Below, one piece after another: positions 1 to 5,401 of a stretch of 6,385 nucleotides of DNA. A model generated the notes under the pieces. The model searched no databases. It worked only from the letters and a program-made list of their open reading frames with translations, and was not told the DNA's origin. Numbering within the stretch: position 1 is the stretch's first letter; the number at the start of each line of letters is the position of its first letter. A program made the position numbers and the translations under genes. The stretch comes from Methanomassiliicoccales archaeon PtaU1.Bin030 (GTDB lineage: Archaea > Thermoplasmatota > Thermoplasmata > Methanomassiliicoccales > Methanomassiliicoccaceae): contig MVRB01000164.1 in NCBI GenBank assembly GCA_002067635.1, positions 1 to 6,385 of the forward strand. The letters are read 5' to 3'.

Positions 1-1
1 T

Positions 2-322
2 AACACCTTCACCACTGCCCAGCGTCAGCCTGTGGAGCGCCGGCGGGGCCGGAGCTTCGCCGATCTCGAGATGGTAGGGGGCATGTATGACGATGGGGAG
101 GATGAGCCCCGACCCATGCGAACGGCGAGGAGGGCGATGATGATAGAGGACAACGAAGAGGCGCCCATTACCCTTAGGGAACGTAAGGCCTTGAGGGAGC
201 GCGCTCAGTCCATGGCCGAGGAGCAGAGGGGAGTTGAGAAGAGGGTCGCCAGGCGGTCCTCGGAGGACAGTCGCCCGCCGCGAAAATCCAACAGCGGCGC
301 ACGCGACTGGGAGTTCATTTGA
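2..322 (+). CDS. C-terminal part of an unrecognised highly charged protein (5' end outside window)
   Basis: The reading frame is open from the left edge to a TGA at 320-322, giving 106 residues. A GTG at 32 could be a start, but the frame stays open before it (reads N-T-F-T-T-A-Q-R-Q-P) and no SD is seen, so this is more likely the tail of a longer gene. Codons favour G or C in the third position, like the neighbouring genes, which supports real coding. The segment is rich in Arg, Glu and Asp. An acidic patch (DDGEDE) is followed by a likely amphipathic or coiled-coil helix around window residues 55-85 (begins ITLRERKALRERAQ), then a Ser/Pro/Arg-rich linker and a short end, RDWEFI. There is no membrane segment, zinc site or catalytic motif. 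It is probably a disordered or helical tail. I do not recognise the family and assign no function. Confidence 0.6.
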   Translation, partial: NTFTTAQRQPVERRRGRSFADLEMVGGMYDDGEDEPRPMRTARRAMMIEDNEEAPITLRERKALRERAQSMAEEQRGVEKRVARRSSEDSRPPRKSNSGARDWEFI

Positions 323-359
323 GACCGAACGCCCTGCTCAAAAGGCTAGCGCAGAACCC

Positions 360-368
360 TTTTATATG
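360..368 (+). promoter_or_regulatory. TATA box of the tfs gene
   Basis: TTTTATATG lies in the 78-nt gap between the upstream gene and tfs. Archaeal transcription usually starts about 25 nt downstream of the box centre, here near 389, which would leave a leader of only about 12 nt before the ATG at 401. No clear SD is seen in that leader; the nearest sequence is GGCGAG at 389-394. The box suggests that tfs is transcribed separately from the gene at the left edge. Confidence 0.5.
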
Positions 369-400
369 AGCATAATTTACAGCACCCTGGCGAGTTAAAG

Positions 401-736
401 ATGTTCTGTCCAAAGTGCGGCGGTCTGCTGCGGGCCAAAGAAGGCTGCAAGGGCGAGTTCGTGTGTCCTAACCCCAAGTGCGAGTTCGAGCAGAGCGCCA
501 AGGACCTAAGCAAGACGGCCCACGCCAAGACGATCATTGGTAAGAACAAGAAGGAGGTCGAGGACTGTCCAGTTGTCGATGGTATCGAGGGGACGATGCC
601 CAAGACCAACGTGCCTTGCCCTAAATGCAACCACAACGAGGCCTATTGGTACCTCCGTCAGACCAGGAAGTCCGATGAGCCGGAGACCACCTTCCTCAGC
701 TGCTGCAAGTGTGGCTATCGATGGCGGAAGTACTGA
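401..736 (+). CDS. tfs: Transcription factor S (TFS), transcript-cleavage factor of archaeal RNA polymerase
   Basis: A 111-residue protein, the usual length of archaeal TFS, related to TFIIS and to the small polymerase subunits RPB9/RPC11. The family binds RNA polymerase and stimulates cleavage of the 3' end of backtracked RNA, rescuing stalled complexes and aiding fidelity. The N-terminal zinc ribbon uses C3 and C6 with C22 and C27; a central linker follows. The C-terminal zinc ribbon uses C73, C76, C101 and C104, with an extra C102 beside the third ligand. The acidic pair D92-E93 in RKSDEPETTF, at the tip of the C-terminal ribbon, is the catalytic signature of cleavage-competent factors, so this copy should be active. 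One oddity is that the second cysteine pair of the first ribbon is spaced C-x4-C (CPNPKC) instead of the usual C-x2-C. The ATG at 401 places the CPKC motif at residue 3, as in relatives. pcn follows 82 nt downstream with its own promoter. Confidence 0.93.
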   Translation: MFCPKCGGLLRAKEGCKGEFVCPNPKCEFEQSAKDLSKTAHAKTIIGKNKKEVEDCPVVDGIEGTMPKTNVPCPKCNHNEAYWYLRQTRKSDEPETTFLSCCKCGYRWRKY

Positions 737-759
737 CCCAGTCTGCAATTAAAGCAAGG

Positions 760-768
760 TTTATCATA
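760..768 (+). promoter_or_regulatory. TATA box of the pcn (PCNA) gene
   Basis: TTTATCATA, preceded by the purine-rich stretch AAAGCAAGG that could serve as a TFB recognition element (BRE), lies in the gap between tfs and pcn. Initiation about 25 nt downstream, near 789, would give a leader of about 30 nt that contains the SD at 807-813. Read-through from tfs is still possible. Confidence 0.5.
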
Positions 769-806
769 GGCGACACGTTTACCTTCAAGACCACGAACAA
801 TTGATC

Positions 807-813
807 GGGGGGA
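807..813 (+). promoter_or_regulatory. Ribosome binding site that decides the PCNA start
   Basis: GGGGGGA ends 5 nt before the ATG at 819. It selects that ATG over the in-frame TTG at 801, which would add six residues, would put this SD inside the coding region and has no SD of its own. Confidence 0.7.
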
Positions 814-818
814 AATGG

Positions 819-1556
819 ATGTTTCATGCTAAAATCAAGTCAGAGACCTTGAAAGGCGTCGTCGACGTGGTCTCCACGCTCGTGGACGAGGCCAAGTTCA
901 ACATTTTTTCCGATGGGATCGAGCTCAAAGCGGTCGACCCCGCCCATGTGGCCATGGTGGACATGAAGGTGGAGAATTCAGCATTCGAGGAGTTCTCCGC
1001 AGACGAGACCGAGCTGGGCATCGACCTGGACAAGATCAAGGAGGTCCTTCGCCTGTCCCGGGCCGGCGACATCATCGAGATGGAGCAGGACGAGGCCAAG
1101 AACCGCTTGGTCCTCCGTGTTGGCAACATCACCAGGAGGATGAACCTGGTGGACACGGCGGGCATGAGCGATCCAAAGGTGCCGAACCTTAACCTCCCGG
1201 CAAAGCTCTCGGTAACGTCCGATGAGCTGCAGAAGGGCATAAGGGCCGCGGAATCCGTGTCCGACCACATCGCCCTCAACGCCACCCCCGATGGTTTCGA
1301 GATGTACTCCGAAGGGGACACCGACTCGGTTAGCCTGAAGCTCCCCAAGGACCTGCTGATATCCCTGGAGGTGACGGAAAAGGTGAAGAGCCTGTTCCCC
1401 CTCGACTACTTCTCCAACATGGTACGCTCTATTCCAGCCGGTTCCGTGGTCACCATAAACCTGGGGAGCGACTTCCCGGTGAAACTGGAGTTCCAGATCG
1501 CGGACAAGCGCGGCAACGTGAACTACCTGCTGGCCCCTCGTATAGAGAGCGATTGA
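819..1556 (+). CDS. pcn: DNA polymerase sliding clamp (PCNA)
   Basis: A 245-residue protein, the normal archaeal PCNA length. Family members form a trimeric ring around DNA that tethers DNA polymerases, the FEN1 nuclease, DNA ligase and other PIP-box partners. Two repeated clamp domains are visible. Domain 1 carries the signature DGIELKAVDPAHVAMV at about residues 32-47. The interdomain connector falls around 117-133 (SDPKVPNLNLPAKL). Domain 2 ends with YLLAPRIE at about 236-243, the conserved C-terminal strand that helps form the partner-binding pocket. The residue 191-201 segment (LFPLDYFSN) matches the usual late-domain-2 helix. The ATG at 819 is chosen because it gives the family length and follows a strong SD. 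No frameshift or missing segment is seen. The neighbours are tfs upstream and, after a T-rich spacer, the transketolase operon. A single clamp gene would imply a homotrimer, but other copies cannot be excluded from this window. Confidence 0.97.
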   Translation: MFHAKIKSETLKGVVDVVSTLVDEAKFNIFSDGIELKAVDPAHVAMVDMKVENSAFEEFSADETELGIDLDKIKEVLRLSRAGDIIEMEQDEAKNRLVLRVGNITRRMNLVDTAGMSDPKVPNLNLPAKLSVTSDELQKGIRAAESVSDHIALNATPDGFEMYSEGDTDSVSLKLPKDLLISLEVTEKVKSLFPLDYFSNMVRSIPAGSVVTINLGSDFPVKLEFQIADKRGNVNYLLAPRIESD

Positions 1557-1590
1557 GGGAGCAGCAAACCATTTACCCATAACTTGTTAA

Positions 1591-1604
1591 GTTCTCCTTT
1601 ATTT
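1591..1604 (+). terminator. T-rich tract after pcn, possible archaeal terminator
   Basis: GTTCTCCTTTATTT lies 35-48 nt after the PCNA stop codon, with no strong hairpin before it. Archaeal polymerase can terminate at U-rich stretches alone, so this is a plausible but weak terminator. It is interrupted by C and A residues. Confidence 0.3.
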
Positions 1605-1657
1605 CATCCCACGACCATCACATAAGCGTCTGGCCTAACATGTGGTATCTACAAAAG

Positions 1658-1666
1658 TTTTTTAAT
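1658..1666 (+). promoter_or_regulatory. TATA box of the transketolase-transaldolase operon
   Basis: TTTTTTAAT, preceded by the purine-rich ACAAAAG as a possible BRE. Start of transcription about 25 nt downstream, near 1687, leaves a leader of about 22 nt that still contains the SD at 1697-1702. A second AT-rich candidate, CATATTATG at 1673-1681, would place the start around or beyond the SD, so it fits less well. Confidence 0.5.
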
Positions 1667-1696
1667 CAATGCCATATTATGACAAATCCCCATCCT

Positions 1697-1702
1697 GAGG
1701 TG
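1697..1702 (+). promoter_or_regulatory. Ribosome binding site for the TTG-started transketolase subunit
   Basis: GAGGTG, a good match to the archaeal anti-SD, ends 6 nt before the TTG at 1709. The next in-frame ATG (1739) has no SD, and the ATG at 1722 is out of frame. The SD therefore supports TTG as the true start. Confidence 0.7.
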
Positions 1703-1708
1703 CCCTAA

Positions 1709-2545
1709 TTGACATTATATGATGAACGGACCATCCAGATGTTGGAGGCCAAAGCGAATATCCTCCGCCGCCACGTCATCAAGATGACCTACGCCGCTCA
1801 GTCCGGTCATCCTGGGGGGTCCCTCTCTTATGCTGACATCATCACCGCTCTTTTCTTCAAGGTCATGCGCTTCCGTCCCCAGGAACCCATGTGGGAGGAC
1901 CGCGACAAGTTCGTCCTCTCCAAGGGCCACGCCGCGCCCGTGTACTACGCGGCCCTGGCGGAGGCGGGGTACTTTCCTGTGGAGGACCTCCTCTCCTTAC
2001 GCAAGCTCGGCTCCTACCTCCAAGGACACCCCTGCCGGATGAAGACCCCTGGAGTGGAGATATCCACCGGGTCCTTGGGCCAGGGCCTAAGCGTTGCCAA
2101 CGGGATGGGATTGGCCGCAAAGCTGGACCGACGTTCGTCGCGCATCTACTGCCTCCTCGGGGATGGGGAGCTTCAGGAGGGACAGAACTGGGAGGCGGCG
2201 ATGCTGGCATCGCATTACAAGCTGGACAACGTCACCGCCTTCGTGGACCGCAACAAGATGCAGATCGACGGGCCCACCGAGCAGGTCATGTCCCTGGAGC
2301 CTCTGGTCGACAAGTGGAAGGCCTTTGGATGGAACGTCATAGAGATCAACGGGCATGACATGAGGCAGATACTGGACGCATGCGAGAAGGCCGCAGGGGT
2401 CATGGGCCGCCCGACGATAATCATCGCCCACACCATCAAGGGGAAGGGCGTGTCCTTCATGGAGGGAGCGGTGGCATTCCATGGGAAGGCGCCGAACGCT
2501 GAGGAGTATCGCATCGCCCTTCGCGAGCTGGGGGAGAACATATGA
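1709..2545 (+). CDS. Transketolase, N-terminal (thiamine diphosphate-binding) subunit
   Basis: 278 residues, matching the N-terminal half of a full-length transketolase; archaea and some bacteria encode the enzyme as two polypeptides. With its partner it moves two-carbon ketol units between sugar phosphates in the cytoplasm. The PP-type thiamine diphosphate domain is clear. It has GHPGG (33-37, H34), SKGHAAP (71-77, H74), LGQG (123-126), the cofactor/magnesium motif GDGELQEGQNWEA (151-163, D152) closing at N182 in DRNKMQIDG, and a C-terminal GKGVSFMEG...FHGKAP (245-262) carrying H258. These match residues that bind the cofactor or substrate in known transketolases. The start is TTG, supported by an SD. 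The stop overlaps the start of the C-terminal subunit in ATGA, implying coupled translation of equal amounts. The family could also be read as a DXP synthase relative, but the split form with an adjacent transaldolase favours transketolase. Confidence 0.93.
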   Translation: MTLYDERTIQMLEAKANILRRHVIKMTYAAQSGHPGGSLSYADIITALFFKVMRFRPQEPMWEDRDKFVLSKGHAAPVYYAALAEAGYFPVEDLLSLRKLGSYLQGHPCRMKTPGVEISTGSLGQGLSVANGMGLAAKLDRRSSRIYCLLGDGELQEGQNWEAAMLASHYKLDNVTAFVDRNKMQIDGPTEQVMSLEPLVDKWKAFGWNVIEINGHDMRQILDACEKAAGVMGRPTIIIAHTIKGKGVSFMEGAVAFHGKAPNAEEYRIALRELGENI

Positions 2546-3489
2546 AGTGGGTGTACACCAGCCAGAGGAAGGAGTACGCCAACGCTCTCCTGGACATAGG
2601 ACAGAAGCGCACCGATGTTGTGGTATTGGATGCGGACCTGTCATCATCCACCAGGACCTCGGAGTTCGCGAAAAAGTTCCCTGAGCGTTTCTTCAACGTG
2701 GGCATCGCGGAGCAGAACCTTATGGGGACCGCAGCTGGCCTTGCCGTCTCCGGCAAGACCGTGTTTGCCTCCACCTTCGCCGTCTTCGCCACCGGCCGAT
2801 GCTGGGACCAGATCCGTCAGTCCATCGCCTATCCCAACTCCAACGTGAAGATAGTTGCCACGCATGCGGGAATTACCGTGGGGGGTGATGGAGCCTCGCA
2901 TCAGGCCCTGGAGGACATAGCCCTGATGAGGACCTTGCCTAACATGTACGTTATCGTCCCCGCCGACGGAGTGGAGGCGTACAAGGCGGTGAAGGCCGTG
3001 GCCGAGCATGTCGGCCCTTGCTATGTGCGCCTGGGTAGATCGGACGTGCCCATGGTGACCACGGTCGACTCACCGTTCGAGATCGGCAAGGCCACCATAA
3101 TCCGAGAGGGTTCCGATGTCTCGCTTGTAAGCTGCGGACAGATGGTGGCGGTCTGCCTGGACGCTGCCGAGTCGCTGCAGGAGAAGGGCATTTCCGCCGA
3201 GGTGGTCAACATGTCCACGATCAAGCCCCTGGACGCTCAGACCCTCCTTCGCTCGGTGCGCAAGACCGGGTGCGTGGTCACCGCAGAGGAACACTCCATA
3301 AGGTCGGGCCTGGGAAGCGCGGTGGCATGCGTCCTGGCCCAGCAGTATCCCGCTCCCATGAGGATGGTGGGAACGCCGGACTGCTTCGGCGAGTCGGGGG
3401 AGAGCACGGAGCTTATGTGCCGTTACGGTCTCACCGCCGAAGAGGTCACCTCCTCTGCCGAGGAGGTAATCAGGAGAAAGAGAACATGA
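2542..3489 (+). CDS. Transketolase, C-terminal (pyrimidine-binding) subunit
   Basis: 315 residues, the usual size of the separate C-terminal transketolase polypeptide. It has a Pyr-type thiamine-binding domain followed by a transketolase C-terminal domain. GIAEQN at 54-59 holds E57, the conserved glutamate that activates the aminopyrimidine ring of thiamine diphosphate. GGDGASHQALEDIALMR at 114-130 includes H120 of the active site. The C-terminal domain begins around residue 185, with TAEEHSIRSGLGSAV near 269-283. Active sites in this family form between the two subunits, so it works only with the product of the gene before it. Its ATG at 2542 sits in an ATGA overlap and is preceded by GGGGAG at 2531-2536, 5 nt away. 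The gene ends in a second ATGA overlap with transaldolase. A perfect hairpin lies near its 3' end (3448-3467). Confidence 0.93.
   Translation: MKWVYTSQRKEYANALLDIGQKRTDVVVLDADLSSSTRTSEFAKKFPERFFNVGIAEQNLMGTAAGLAVSGKTVFASTFAVFATGRCWDQIRQSIAYPNSNVKIVATHAGITVGGDGASHQALEDIALMRTLPNMYVIVPADGVEAYKAVKAVAEHVGPCYVRLGRSDVPMVTTVDSPFEIGKATIIREGSDVSLVSCGQMVAVCLDAAESLQEKGISAEVVNMSTIKPLDAQTLLRSVRKTGCVVTAEEHSIRSGLGSAVACVLAQQYPAPMRMVGTPDCFGESGESTELMCRYGLTAEEVTSSAEEVIRRKRT
3448..3467 (+). repeat. Perfect 8-bp inverted repeat (hairpin) at the end of the transketolase C gene
   Basis: ACCTCCTC (3448-3455), loop TGCC (3456-3459), GAGGAGGT (3460-3467). The stem is exact and GC-rich with a 4-nt loop. The right arm contains GGAGGT, an SD-like sequence, but it ends 18 nt before the transaldolase ATG (3486). 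The better-placed SD is AGGAG at 3472-3476, 9 nt before the ATG. The repeat lies inside codons of the transketolase subunit (reading T-S-S-A-E-E-V), so it may be chance or may affect translation of the downstream gene. Confidence 0.6.
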
Positions 3490-4133
3490 AGATATTCATC
3501 GACACTGCTAATCTGGACAAGATAAGGGAGGTAAACAGCTGGGGCATACTTGACGGCGTTACCACCAACCCCAGCCTGGTGGCCAAGGAGAACACCGACT
3601 TCGAGACCCTGGTCATGGAGATATGCAAGATAGTGGACGGGCCCATAAGCGCGGAGGTCATGAGCGTCAAGGCGGCTGATATGGTCGCAGAGGCCCGGAA
3701 GCTGGCCAAGATACATCCCAACATCGTGATCAAGGTTCCCATGACGGAGGAGGGGCTGAAGGCCACCTGCACCCTGGCGTCGGAGGACATCAAGGTCAAC
3801 ATGACCCTCGTCTTCTCCGCTGCACAGGCCCTGCTGGCCGCCAAGGCCGGGGCCAGGTACGTTTCCCCGTTCGTGGGACGCCTGGACGATGTAGGACAGG
3901 ACGGAATGAAGCTGATAGCGGAGATCATGAACGTACTCGACAACTACGACTTTGAAACCGAGGTCATCGTCGCATCCGTGAGAGACCCCATCCACGTCGT
4001 GGAGGCGGCCCAGCTGGGGGCCCATATCGCTACCATACCTTACGATGTGCTCAAAAAGATGTTCATGCACCCCCTGACCGACGTGGGCATCAAGCGCTTC
4101 CAGGACGATTGGGCAAAGGTGCCCAAGAAGTGA
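3486..4133 (+). CDS. Transaldolase, small TalC/FSA-like family
   Basis: 215 residues, the length of the short transaldolase family (TalC, MipB, fructose-6-phosphate aldolase). The enzyme is a TIM-barrel class I aldolase that transfers a three-carbon dihydroxyacetone unit between sugar phosphates. Visible motifs are D6 in FIDTANLD, GVTTNPSL at 24-31, and K83 in VIKVPMT, the Schiff-base lysine. Two positions separate the subgroups. This protein has E57 (SAEVM), where E. coli FsaA has Gln59, and F129 (SPFVGR), where FsaA has Tyr131. Both choices are those of true transaldolases, so sugar transfer is more likely than free aldol cleavage. The gene overlaps transketolase C by ATGA (3486-3489), has an SD at 3472-3476 and ends the operon. 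The partnership with transketolase supports a role in non-oxidative pentose phosphate interconversion. The frame stays open upstream to about 3270 inside the transketolase gene, but the family N-terminus begins exactly at this ATG. Confidence 0.95.
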   Translation: MKIFIDTANLDKIREVNSWGILDGVTTNPSLVAKENTDFETLVMEICKIVDGPISAEVMSVKAADMVAEARKLAKIHPNIVIKVPMTEEGLKATCTLASEDIKVNMTLVFSAAQALLAAKAGARYVSPFVGRLDDVGQDGMKLIAEIMNVLDNYDFETEVIVASVRDPIHVVEAAQLGAHIATIPYDVLKKMFMHPLTDVGIKRFQDDWAKVPKK

Positions 4134-4135
4134 TC

Positions 4136-4159
4136 GGGGCCTCCCCCGTCCTTCTTTCG
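4136..4159 (+). terminator. Weak hairpin plus pyrimidine/T-rich tract after transaldolase
   Basis: GGGG (4136-4139) and CCCC (4143-4146) can form a 4-bp stem around a CCT loop. CCTTCTTT follows at about 4150-4157. The arrangement lies 3 nt past the transaldolase stop and before the next gene's TATA box. The stem is very short and the T run is interrupted, so it is a tentative termination region. Confidence 0.25.
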
Positions 4160-4168
4160 TAAATAGGA

Positions 4169-4177
4169 TTTTTATAA
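4169..4177 (+). promoter_or_regulatory. TATA box of the geranylgeranyl reductase gene
   Basis: TTTTTATAA, centred 25 nt before the GTG at 4199. With usual archaeal spacing, transcription would begin at or within a few bases of the start codon, so the mRNA is probably leaderless. The absence of a clear SD before 4199 agrees with this. Confidence 0.55.
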
Positions 4178-4198
4178 CTAGCCTTCGTTCAGAGAGCC

Positions 4199-5380
4199 GT
4201 GGATGCTGAGGTTGTCATCATCGGCGGAGGGCCGGTGGGGAGCACGTTCGCAGCACAGACCGCCTCTCTGACCACGGTGGTGGTGGAGGAGCACGAGCAG
4301 ATCGGCGCTCCCGTTCAATGCACCGGACTGGTACACCCGCGGGTAGTGGAGATGGCACAGGCGCAGTCATCGGTGCTGAACAGCATTAGCGGTTTCCGTC
4401 TCACCTTCCCCGGTGGTAGGACCATGGAGGTGAGGTCCAACGAGACCAAGGCCGTGGTCATCGACCGTGGAAAGTTCGACCGCCACTGCTGCGAGAGGGC
4501 GGAGCTGGAAGGGGCGGACATCCTCACCGGAAGGGAGTTCGTGGGATTCCGGCGCGAGGGTCGTAAACTGGCTCTCACCCTTAACGGGCCCGACGGGTTG
4601 GAGACCATGACCACGGACCTTCTGGTGGGCGCGGACGGCTACAAGTCCCGCGTGGGCGAGCAGGCGGGCCTGGGCACTGCCAAGGAGCACATCCGCGGTG
4701 TGCAGGTAGAACTGGACATGCGCATGGAGGAGCAGTCCCTGGTGGAGATCCTGGTCGGTAAGAACGTGGCCCCCGGGTTCTTTGCATGGATCTTGCCCTG
4801 CGGCGATGTGACCAGGGTGGGGTTAGGCGTCTCCCAGGACGGTGAGGCTCCGGTCCACTACCTGAACGCTCTGCTGAAGAAGCGGGGGCTGGACAAGGTA
4901 GGGCGCAAGAACATCATCTCCGGGATCATACCCATCGGGCCTCCGCGGAAGACCTACGCTGATAATGTCCTTATCGTCGGTGACGCCGCGGCCCAGGCCA
5001 AGCCTGTCTCCGGAGGGGGCATCTACACAGGCATGCGGGCCGCGAAGTGGGCAGCCCTCACCGCAGTGGACGCCGTGGAGGAGGGGGATCTCAGCGCCAA
5101 GAGGCTTTCCGAGTACGATGACCGCTGGCGATCGGACATCGGGAGGGAGCTGGACAGGGGCCTCATGATCCGCAAGGTCTTCACCAATCTCACCGACAAG
5201 AAGCTGGACGATGTGGGGAGGATGCTCGACCGGGATGATGCCAAGGAGGTTCTGGCCACCGGTGACATTGACTACCCGTCGAAGCTGGCATCGCCCCTTC
5301 TGAAGGCCGTACCGTCACTGATCAAGTTCTCCCCTCAGCTCATCGGCTCCCTCATCAGGAAAGAGCAAAGAGTGATATAA
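4199..5380 (+). CDS. Geranylgeranyl reductase family FAD-dependent oxidoreductase
   Basis: 393 residues, close to the length of characterised archaeal geranylgeranyl reductases. Those flavoenzymes saturate the double bonds of the geranylgeranyl chains of ether lipids (or of related isoprenoids), acting at the membrane surface. The Rossmann FAD fold begins with VVIIGGGPVG (5-14), ending the second strand at E30. PVQCTG at 38-43 holds C41, at the place where relatives carry a cysteine near the flavin. VGADGYKSRV at 143-152 is the DG motif, and VGDAAAQAKPVSGGG at 260-274 is the GD motif that binds the ribityl/pyrophosphate part. The substrate-side motif, usually PxxYxWxFP, appears as P192-G-F-F195-A-W197-I-L199-P200, with F for Y and L for F. 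No transmembrane helix is seen. The start is GTG at 4199: an in-frame stop lies at 4175-4177 and no other start codon falls between. The exact substrate is not certain; other FAD monooxygenase-like reductases share the same fold. Confidence 0.85.
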   Translation: MDAEVVIIGGGPVGSTFAAQTASLTTVVVEEHEQIGAPVQCTGLVHPRVVEMAQAQSSVLNSISGFRLTFPGGRTMEVRSNETKAVVIDRGKFDRHCCERAELEGADILTGREFVGFRREGRKLALTLNGPDGLETMTTDLLVGADGYKSRVGEQAGLGTAKEHIRGVQVELDMRMEEQSLVEILVGKNVAPGFFAWILPCGDVTRVGLGVSQDGEAPVHYLNALLKKRGLDKVGRKNIISGIIPIGPPRKTYADNVLIVGDAAAQAKPVSGGGIYTGMRAAKWAALTAVDAVEEGDLSAKRLSEYDDRWRSDIGRELDRGLMIRKVFTNLTDKKLDDVGRMLDRDDAKEVLATGDIDYPSKLASPLLKAVPSLIKFSPQLIGSLIRKEQRVI

Positions 5381-5381
5381 T
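5374..5381 (+). promoter_or_regulatory. TATA box overlapping the reductase stop codon, for the taw2-like gene
   Basis: GATATAAT overlaps the TAA stop (5378-5380) of the preceding gene, with purine-rich AAAGAGCAAAGAG just upstream as a possible BRE. Its centre lies about 25 nt before the ATG at 5402, so the transcript would be leaderless. No SD is seen in the 21-nt gap. Co-transcription with the reductase gene is also possible. Confidence 0.45.
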
Positions 5382-5401
5382 CCGGACTTTTCATCACCAT
5401 C

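Noticed and set aside
801..818. Longer PCNA start at TTG 801
   Set aside because: It adds six residues not seen in the family and would place the strong SD (807-813) inside the coding region. ATG 819 has that SD 5 nt upstream and gives the normal 245 residues.
824..1580. Long antisense open frames opposite pcn
   Set aside because: They are typical shadows of a GC-rich gene with strong third-position bias. The + strand frame is an unmistakable PCNA.
1673..1681. CATATTATG as the main TATA box of the transketolase operon
   Set aside because: Normal spacing would start the transcript around 1701-1705, cutting into or past the SD at 1697-1702. The box at 1658-1666 fits better.
1557..1708. Possible small RNA or tRNA in the longest spacer
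   Set aside because: No cloverleaf, no T-loop consensus and no strong stem; AT-rich promoter and terminator-like signals account for it.
1863..2647. Antisense and alternative-frame open frames inside the transketolase N gene
   Set aside because: Low-complexity Arg/Pro/Gly-rich translations, overlapping a gene with all transketolase motifs intact.
3270..3485. Extended transaldolase frame reaching back to about 3270
   Set aside because: This part lies entirely within the transketolase C gene in another frame, reads as Gly/Arg-rich non-family sequence, and the true family N-terminus (MKIFIDTANLD) begins at 3486.
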